Shown here: positions 55,338 through 64,000 of the stretch, in pieces
Layout: each line of letters opens with the position of its first letter
Numbering within the stretch: the first letter of the stretch is position 1
Assembly (NCBI GenBank): GCA_048013815.1
Contig: CM106586.1
Location: 1,798,001 to 1,862,000 of the forward strand
Direction: 5' to 3'
Origin: Setoptus koraiensis
Lineage: Eukaryota > Arthropoda
DNA length: 64,000 nucleotides
The notes under the pieces: model-generated
Told to the model about the DNA's origin: nothing
Databases searched by the model: none
Seen by the model: only the letters and a program-made list of their open reading frames with translations
Program-made: the position numbers and the translations under genes

Positions 55338-58077
55338 TCGGTATCTGGTGCTTGATTAGCACGGTTAGACAAAATAATATAATTATTTTGTTTTCGCTCA
55401 GGCAAAATTCAACTGGCTTGCATCGCATGACAGCATCATAAATAACTTATAACGTCACCGCTGTGTTACGAAATATAACCATAACCATCATGCAGTGAAT
55501 GTTTGCGGCAAGAATGTTTTCTTATCAAGCAAATTGTCAAGACGATGATGACAATGAAGGCATCCTGTCATTGTTGATGCTCATGTAATGTCATATGTTA
55601 AGTTGTGCACTAATGATCCGCCAACAATGATTACCTAGTGTCTAGTCTCAATGTTTAGAGTGATTCAAAGTGGTCCTAACAAGCACCGATTTACACACAA
55701 GTGGTGGAGCTTTTTACCAGAACGGATGTAATCAATTCAAATTTATTTTGCCGTGGTTACGCAACAAACAATATCCACCACCTGAGCATTAGCTCCGCTA
55801 TAGTTGTGTCCTGTACTAGCCGTCCAGTGGCAGTTCAGTGGCTGTCCAGTGGCAGTTCAGTGGCTGTCCAGTGGCAGTTCAGTGGCTGTCCAGTGGCTGT
55901 CCAGTGGTTGTCAACCAGTGAGACATGTAATAATGTGGCGCGAGTATGATTGCTCAAAATGCTCCAGTTGACCACTCTCACCTGCGCGCTTTTTGTTGCA
56001 CTAGTCAACTTGTTCACTTTGTTGTCCATCTCTGCAATGACCTGTCAGCTTACGTAATTGTCCACTAATGCAACTGATTCTCTAACTCGAGCGAGCTTCA
56101 TTAACGTTTTTATGTCCCCTGTTAATATTTATTGCATGTTGTTGATAAGCGACAGACAATTTCGACGACGATGCAACGGCCGCAACAACGCAAACGCCAC
56201 AAACAAGACCCACCGTAGGTGACAAAACAAACCAAGATGCCGTGTCGTCTAACGGTCACTCGTTCGGTGGCGCTCACAACATTCAAAGGACCACACAAGC
56301 GCCAACTTCGACAGGTGATGGTGCACAGTGGACGACACAATACGACGAGGACAATAGTGGCCGCAAAATGATGACCGCTGACCGACGGCACCAAGCTAGC
56401 GCACAATGTCGCTTTGAGTATACATTGAAACATGTTAATATAACTATCAGCAATCAATTGGGCCACTATGCTTGCTCGTATGTGCTAAACAGGAAACTTC
56501 AGTCGCTTGACAATTCATTTCGTCAGGTCAATATGCGAACTATGAGCATGGCAAATCAAAACAACAACCAACAGTCGTCTTGCAGTTTGAGACTAATGAG
56601 CCAACACTTCATGAACAACAGCTTGCTTGAGTCTGATTATAACTCGGACAATTGTGCCGCTGAAACCTACTTGCAAATTGGTCGAGAAAGATTTTGTTAC
56701 ATAACGGGTTCCTCAACTGGGCTGGTTCCGTTGAACAGAACCTTCATGTTTCCCTTCAGTATGCCCATGTTTGACGTAACGTTTGTGCATAACAACAACA
56801 ACAACAACAACAACAACCACGACGCCAACAAAAGCTTGCGTCGTGCCACCGATGACGAGGACGCTCCGATGAGCCATATTGAGCTTGAAATTCAACCTTT
56901 GAACGGTGCCAGTGATTGCGACAAGTTTGATTCAACAACAACAGCAACAACAACGACAACTCTGGCCAACGGTCAGTTGTCATTCACAGATGAGACGAGA
57001 TGGCCAAAGTCCTTGTTGGGCGACATGCAACAAATGACACAACGGCCAATAGCAACAACAAACGTGATACATTCGTCGTCATCTGAAAATAGTGGCGATT
57101 TAGAGATGCAATTGAGCACAACGTCGCCAACTACAAGAACAACAACAACTTCCACTGAGACCACTCCAATATCAACTCATTATTTGGGTTCAAGCGTCGC
57201 CACAATGGATACGACAAACAGACCTGGCATATCTTGGAACACGAACGATGACATGCCAATGAGCATGCTTCCTGTCAACAAAAAAGAGACAAATGATGGG
57301 GCCCTAACAAGTGCAACAGTTGATGCTGGTCGTAATTGTAACAGTGCAAGCATGTACCAAGATCTGGAATTTGCAATAATGTCACCCAGATTTCCGCAAC
57401 AATATGGCGAAAATTTGCATTGTGTATACAAAATAAGACGCGCCAATGAAAGAATATGCAAATTAGATGTGAATTTTGTTCATTTTAATCTCACTACAGT
57501 ATCCCACTCGACAGGACAACATTGCCCGTCAACCTATTTACAGGTGAACGAGATGAAATTTTGTGGCATCATCCAAACAAACACAATGAAGAGTTACATG
57601 TTTGATGAAAAGCACACAGAAATCGATCTGGTATTCAGATCAGCACGCCAAATGGGCCACTCCATTGCGAGCCGTCAGACGGGCGATCACAGCATGGCTC
57701 AGCAACATCCGGTCGGTTTCTTGTTGAGGCTATCGCAACGCGAATGCAACGACCACACTGTGATACCTGAAAAAGCTCCCGATAATAATAGCAAAGACTA
57801 TGCAAATAGCAACAGCAATCACGACAACAATCAAGCTGTAAGCAGAAATTTAACTCAATATACAATGTTTATGGATTACGATAATAATGCAGTGGACCAT
57901 AAATTGAATAATATGATTAATTTTAGGCCGCCATCTGCTACTACACCGACTGGCTTCGAGGCTCGAGGTCAGTTGGTGACAGAATTGAGCTTTGAATCGC
58001 CGGCTATTGCGACTATCGGGCTTGCGAGACGTGACCCAACAGCAACAAGCGAACAACCAACGCCATCAATGAAAAAT

Positions 58078-58137
<60 letters not shown>

Positions 58138-61100
58138 TCAACCACAATCGATTGCGATGTCACCCAGCAGTCGGTGATTGGTCAGCTAACTAGTCCGGAA
58201 TATCCTCACCTGTACAGGACCAATTTGAATTGTCGCTACAAATTGAAACGATTGACCAATCATTGTAGGATTGTATTACATTTCAGAGATTTCGATCTAG
58301 AGCGAAATCAAGAGGATCTAGATTGTCGAAATGACTATTTACGCATTATTCCAGCGGACAATAGTGGTCTGCATACAGACTATTGTAACACTAGCCTGAT
58401 TGGTCGCAAATTGTTGTATGAGTTCAGTGAACAAGTGGATCATTTGCAATTAATTATGCACAGCGACAACCAAAGAAGTGGGAGAGGCTTTATGGTGCGT
58501 TATCGCCAAATACCTTGCGACCAAAACTCAGAGCCAATTAGTCGGGCAAATCAGCACATACGCACAAACTCAAACGACAAAAATAGCGAAGGTTCTGGTC
58601 AACAGTGGCCGACATCACCGGTGACTACTTCCGGTCAGTCAAATTCAAACCCAATCAACTACAGACAACAATTGTCAACAGCTGCTAGCCCTTATGCAAT
58701 GAGTACAACTGAGGCCAGCAGCTCGTCGCCGTGGCAGCAGCAGCAATTGCTGTTGCCAAGCTCGTCGTCTACCGTGGAATCTCTCATAACCACATTAGAC
58801 ACACCAACGGAGTCGCGGGTGTCGCTGGATCATTATCGGTCGCCCACACAGGTATCGTCATCATCGGCGCCAGAAGAAACAAGATCTAAAACAATAATGA
58901 GAAACGATTCTGTGAGCGAGCCAACAACAATCGCTAGCTGTAGTGAATTGCACGACGAGAGATCGTTTCTGTTAAGAAGTGAAAATTTTCCCCAGAATTA
59001 CAATGACAACACCCAGTGTATGTACTTTGTCAAGAGAAACAATTCCAAGGTGTGCTATATTGAATTGACGTTTCTTCGTTTCGAATTGGAGGCCGACCCG
59101 GACTGTCGTTTCGACTATCTCGAGATCAACAATATCCGCCTATGTGGCCAATTGCTGGATGCGCCCTACAAGACAACGCGAATCTATTTCTTCAATGAAT
59201 TCCTCAAGATAATTAAATTTAGAACTGACAGTTCAACCAACAAGCAAGGATTTCTCATTCGAGCTGATCAGCTAGAGTGTCAGGGTGGCTCAATAATACG
59301 CGACACTAGCACAGTTGCATCGCCTAGCCCGGTCGATGTCAAGGACGACAACAACGCCAATAGCAAGCAAATTGATTCACCGTCAGACCCAACATTGCAA
59401 CCCAAGAACATCCAAAACTATTCACCTGTGGAACCCTCTGCACAAATTGGCGAATTGTCCCCGTCTCCCATACCAACAAGCACAGCTTCCACTTCCGGTG
59501 GCCGGAATAGCAAAGCAGAAGATACAGCTACTTTCAAATTGGACGTGCCTGCAAACAATGTATCGCCACTACAGACTACAAACGATACTATGCGTTTGAT
59601 GAGATCTATGGCAGCTATCAATGAGTTGCAACAATCGTGTGATCAAGTATTCATTCAAAAAGAATTTCACATAACTAGTCCTCATTGGCCGGCCGGTTAT
59701 GATTTGCAGCAAGTGGACGTTTGTCGGTATTCTATTGTGAAACATTCACTATCTAGTGGTCGTGTGTGCCAACTAGAGGTAACATTCTTAGATTTACAAT
59801 TGGACGTGGGCGATTGTTTGGATTTCAACGGTGACAGATTGTGCGGTCCAGTTAGTTGGCGAAACTCCGTCAAATTATTCCCGTTTGAGAGGCGATCATT
59901 TTTCTCTCTACTGTTCACACAATCGCATCTAAGCAGCGCCAAAAAGTTGTTTATAAGACGCTATTGGCTCAAGATTAAACAATTAGAATGTGTGTCTGGC
60001 AGCAACAATGTGACGCCAAATGCATTTACAGGCACAAGGGAGGATCAGAACAGCATCAGGAAACTGGCATCACAAAATCGCAATAACGCCAATGTTGACC
60101 CATCAAACCAGCCAAACATTAGCGACGAGCAGCAGCAACAACAAATGGGGCCCGTAAACTCAATGATTCAGCGAGGCCGAGCTCACATAATTCCAGTTAG
60201 TCAGACGGCGACGATGCGACAGGAAAATCGGACAAGTCCCAATAGTTGTGATCAATGGTTTGCTTCAAATTCTACCGATAGCGTTCAGATTTATTCGCCC
60301 AACTATCCGCGCGACTACGAATCCAATTCAGACTGTGTCTACACCATTGAAAAGATACACAACAACATTTGCGAGCTTGAGCTGGAATTTTACGACTTCG
60401 ACCTGGAGCCGTCCAATCAAAATTGCGACTTTGACTATCTCGCCATGGACAATCAGCGCCTGTGTCACTTAAGTCAACTAAGCAACAAGAGCAACACTTC
60501 CACAAGATCCAAATGGCTGTTTTCTTTTCGACAGAACGAGCGCGAGAAGATACTTACCTTTCACTCGGACGGAAGTAGAAACGGTCGTGGATTCCTACTG
60601 AAAGCCAACCAAATATCATGTCTGAGCCGAAAGACAAGCGCAATCGCGGATCAGCAAGTCGTGGCGCGACATGAAGCAATGCCAACAACAGAAATGATCA
60701 GTGCCACTGGAGAAGAAAATTTGCAAAAATCTAACATTTGCGAGATGTGCTACAGTCAAGCGTCTGGCCTGTTGCAATCAATTAATTATCCTCAATTATC
60801 ACCACCTAATGTCGATTGCGAGATAAAAATAACCGGATTACCTGGCTACTGTTATGTTCAGCTGAGTTTCTTGATTTTTGACCTGGAAAAACAACACAAC
60901 GGCCATTGTCATGACTATTTAGAGATCGAGCAAGAACGGTATTGTGGCCAACAATTGAGCAATCGTGATCTCATCGTCGATCTGAAACCATCAAGTTTCG
61001 GCGGTTTATTGCGCGAACTTTCGATGCGTTTTGTGACAGATTCTATCCTGTCGAGCAAGGGTTTCAAGGCGGTCTACAGGCAACTGGCCTGCGCCCAACC

Positions 61101-63933
61101 GCCGGACAATCTGGCACCAACAAACATCCAGCAGCAGTATAACAACAGCAACAGCAATAACAATGGCGGTTCGTCGACTCCGTCGACCAGCAAGCATCCA
61201 CAACAGGAAACTAGCAGACAGGTGGAGCAGTTGCACTCGAGCAGTTTCTCGCAACAGCTTAATCCGGCCTCAATTAATGTAACAAAATTCAAAGAGATTC
61301 TCATCAATGACAGCTTCTTCGAACTCACCAGCCAGAATGCCATTCTGTCACCCATGTCGCCAGACTATTATTCTGTAACAGGTGCCAGCAGCAACGGAAA
61401 CGCGACCAATCCCAACCAGTTGTTCAGTGCCCAATATCCGGCCAATTTTTATCTCATTTACAGGATCGCTAAAAGTCACCATCAGGCCAATGATAGCAGT
61501 AACTCGTTGAATCATCAGCAGCGACCGTCACAACAAATTTGCGCAATCAGATTAACATTTTACGAGTTTGATCTAGAGCCATCAGACGATTGCCAAAACG
61601 ACTATCTCGATATTAACGGTATGGACAGAGTTTGCGGTCAGCTGCTGTCACAATTTCAACGAGATTATCCCTTTCCTCGCGAAGAGTTCAAAATTAAATT
61701 TATCACAAATGCTCATCATCAGCGCAAGGGATTCACTATCTTTGGCCAACAATTGGCATCCGACACATGCCAGGGCCAAAGTAGCAACAATAAATCGTCA
61801 CATACTGACACAGAGGAGTCCACAGGCAATATGGACACAACAATATCAACAAATCTCAAACTCACCTCACGTTTCGGTGAAATAATGACCCCAACCAACG
61901 AGCAGGATTCTAGAAGAAGCTCGGCCAGCGACGAAGCCAGGCCCCAACAGACTACTCCCGGTATAGCTAGCTCCGGGAGACAAATGGCGAGACCGCCTCC
62001 GATGGAAAGTGATTGTTACCAGTTGCATTACGAATTGCAATTCGAGTTGAAGAGTCCCGATTGGCCCCAGTCTTATCCGGCTAATAAGTCGTGTTATTAT
62101 CTAATTCAGCGCTTCGATTCAGATATCTGCTCATTGAAATTGAACATAATCTCTATGATAATCGGCTCGCATTCTCCAGCATCTTCGTCAAGCACGAGCA
62201 CATTCACCAGCGATTGCGACGAGAACAAAGACCATTTGAGTTTGGGCGATAAGCGCTTCTGTGGCCTCATCACTAGACCTCACGAGGAAATACTCACCTT
62301 TAATCAATCGTTCATCATTGTCAACTTTCAATCTATTCGAGGCTCAGGTTTTGGTTTCTACATTGAAGCCAAACAAATGAGGTGCTCAAGGACTCCGGAG
62401 AGTCCCCAGCCGATGTTGGCTCCAGTTAGTGCAGCACGAGGGAACCAACCGGAAATAATAAACCCTGGAGCACAAGTGAGAGACAGTGGTAGTAATCAAC
62501 AGCACTCAGGGTTAGTTGTGGAAACACGCGGAAATTGCAATCAACTCATCGCTGGTCTTCAAACGATAGTGACTAGTCCAAATTATCCGCAATTCTACAG
62601 TGACAATTTGGATTGTTTATATGCTGTTAGGCGTGCCAACAGTTCTGTTTGTGCTATTGATTTGCAATTCAACAGTTTCAATTTGGAGCCAGCTCAACAA
62701 CAACTGACGTCACAAGAGGCCATACTTACTGGGGCTGATCACCACTCTTGTCTGAATGATTATCTCGAGATAGACAACAGTCGATTGTGTGGCTCACTAC
62801 CTCAACAGCATATAATCAGATACAACTATTATGAGCACGAGTTGGACAAAGTGCTCAGATTTAAGACTAATGGTGCCATTACAAACACCGGCTTTTCCGT
62901 GCAAATAAATCAAATTGTTGATTGTAAATCTAATCCAATTGGATTCCAATCTAGCACTATGCCAACCGCTAACCACTCGCCAATGACCTCGCTTCCGTAC
63001 AATGATGAGACTAGAGACGGCAGCACTGGTGGACAGAGGGGCCATATTCAGCGCAGAATGGACCCCAGTGCTTTTATCTGCAAGTCTATATTGCAAAAAT
63101 CAAACGATTGGATACAATCGCCGGGTTACAATAATTTTAGGCGAATCTATAGCGACAATTTAGACTGCCTATACAAAATTGTTGCCACCGGTTACGATGT
63201 GTGCCAAGTGAAATTCATTTTTCATTCACTGGACATAGAGGATAGTGTTGGGTGTAGTAAGGACTTTCTCATGATTGACAATAGACGATACTGCGGCCAA
63301 TTAGCCACTGATGAAACATCGGTCACTCCTGGTGAATCTATGAATATGATGCGTCAAGGAAATAATAGTCACAGAGCAAAAAAACAAACAACAGTTACAG
63401 TTGCCGTGCCGGATAGTTTGCCGCGTGAACTTGATATTATATTTCACACCGACACATCGATCACGAGCAAAGGATTTAGTATAGAGTATCAACAAGAGTC
63501 TTGTACTATTAACTATCGACATTCAGCGGACAACCAGAATGAATTGACAAACAACACTAACATCGGCGTACACCTGTCGTCTCACCAGCATCGCGATCAT
63601 CAGGATTTCGACGAGCGAAGGGTGATAGCTTTGAATGATGAGACGGCCGACAAGCGACAATTGTCTTATCCCAGTGACCACGTAGCGAGTGAGACAAACA
63701 AGTTGCAAACAAAAGGATTGCCCTTGATTGTAACTGGTGCGGGACATCAATTAGCGACAGAGCAAGATTTCCATTTAAGCGATGCCCAGTCTGACACTTA
63801 TTTGGGCACCGATCAGCCTATGAGCAGTGTAAAACTAGAATCAAACAAACAACATCAATATTCCACCCTCTCTCGACTGGTTCGAGTGCAAAATTCAAAA
63901 AATGAAGCTCGACTTGATTATAGTGTCAGCTAA
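53505..63933 (+). CDS. Giant secreted protein with eleven CUB domains (3 exons)
   Basis: Exons 53505-54599, 54860-55016 and 56150-63933 join in phase to give about 3011 residues. The last exon alone is 7.8 kb. A signal peptide lies near the start (LTLVLLSCSLLSTCVLC); ATG 53535 is an alternative start just before it. About 480 Ser/Asn/Gln-rich residues follow. Then come eleven CUB domains, roughly at 56405-56790, 57330-57750, 58150-58522, 58935-59282, 59636-59995, 60245-60622, 60737-61093, 61310-61772, 62012-62388, 62535-62930 and 63078-63502. Each has the pattern SP.YP..Y, an FDLE-type strand, and CxxDYLEIDxxRLCG followed by GF at the end. Low-complexity linkers separate them, one with about 20 Asn in a row. 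No protease domain, EGF repeat or membrane anchor is seen. CUB domains bind proteins or sugars outside cells; the role here is unknown. Confidence 0.88.
55305..55336 (+). repeat. (GA)n microsatellite
   Basis: Run of GA units in intron 2 of the CUB gene. Confidence 0.85.
55821..55907 (+). repeat. 11-bp minisatellite
   Basis: About eight head-to-tail units alternating CTGTCCAGTGG and CAGTTCAGTGG, in intron 2 of the CUB gene. The last unit is degraded (TTGTCAACCAGTG). Confidence 0.9.
58072..58137 (+). repeat. (AAC)n tract coding poly-Asn
   Basis: About 21 AAC/AAT codons in a row between the second and third CUB domains. A shorter AAC tract is at 56788-56818. Both are read as Asn in the CUB protein. 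Confidence 0.9.
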
Positions 63934-64000
63934 TTAACACATCAACTAATTATTATTATATAGTGTAAAGTATTAGGGTCTATTATATCACACAAATCTA
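63934..64000. other. 3' flank of the CUB gene
   Basis: Short AT-rich end of the window after the TAA stop. No polyadenylation signal is visible before the edge. Confidence 0.4.

Noticed and set aside
56122-56466. Minus-strand frames opposite the CUB gene
   Set aside because: Shadows of the strongly supported plus-strand CUB reading frame.
1-64000. CRISPR arrays, bacterial operons, riboswitches or replication origins
   Set aside because: The window is eukaryotic; no regularly spaced repeat-spacer pattern or bacterial signals were seen.

Overview
This is eukaryotic nuclear DNA from an arthropod-like animal. The large exons, short introns with GT-AG borders, microsatellites, long Gln/Asn tracts and the set of animal genes (Wnt, PINCH, endophilin, SUN, serpin, NRF-6-like) all fit. 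A chelicerate, perhaps an acariform mite, is my best guess from the compact, intron-poor genes, but this is inference and not proven by the sequence.

Layout. 1-1041 is the 3' end of a sphingosine-1-phosphate lyase gene (+). 1693-2862 is a MYG1 exonuclease (+). 2863-9274 is long non-coding DNA with a MITE-like repeat. 9275-16273 is a four-exon Wnt gene, most like Wnt1, with a 5.3-kb first intron. 17392-18144 encodes an unrecognised secreted protein. 19322-20150 is a decayed copy of the S1P lyase gene, lying against the 3' end of a patatin-like lipase gene (20138-22024, -). 25.2-26.8 kb holds a pair of direct repeats around an orphan exon. Then come an NRF-6-like acyltransferase (27413-30037, -), a SERHL-like hydrolase (31698-33245, -), endophilin A (35499-36996, +), a cornichon homologue of the CNIH4 type (38164-38779, +), PINCH with five LIM domains (39103-40719, -), a SUN-domain protein (42017-44660, -) with another gene nested in its intron on the opposite strand (42787-43662, +), a small membrane protein (46277-46972, +), a serpin (47874-49298, +), TFIIE beta (49770-50543, -), an IMPACT-family protein (51383-51988, +), and a giant secreted protein with eleven CUB domains (53505-63933, +).

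Most genes are ordinary housekeeping or developmental genes with no operon-like link. Pairs of interest are the divergent TFIIE beta/IMPACT and SUN/membrane-protein pairs, which may share promoters, the convergent serpin/TFIIE beta and CNIH4/PINCH pairs, and the nested gene. S1P lyase and the ATGL-type lipase both act on lipids, but their closeness may only reflect the duplication.

The most unusual observations are: a Wnt with the lipid-attachment site kept but the C-terminal FHWCC finger and four cysteines lost; an approximately 3011-residue, eleven-CUB secreted protein; an intron-nested gene that may be a fast-evolving STIL/Ana2-type centriole factor; a new MITE family; and a recent S1P lyase pseudogene whose antisense strand appears to supply the last codons of the lipase gene. 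Exon joins were worked out by hand from splice sites and reading phase and have no transcript support here.
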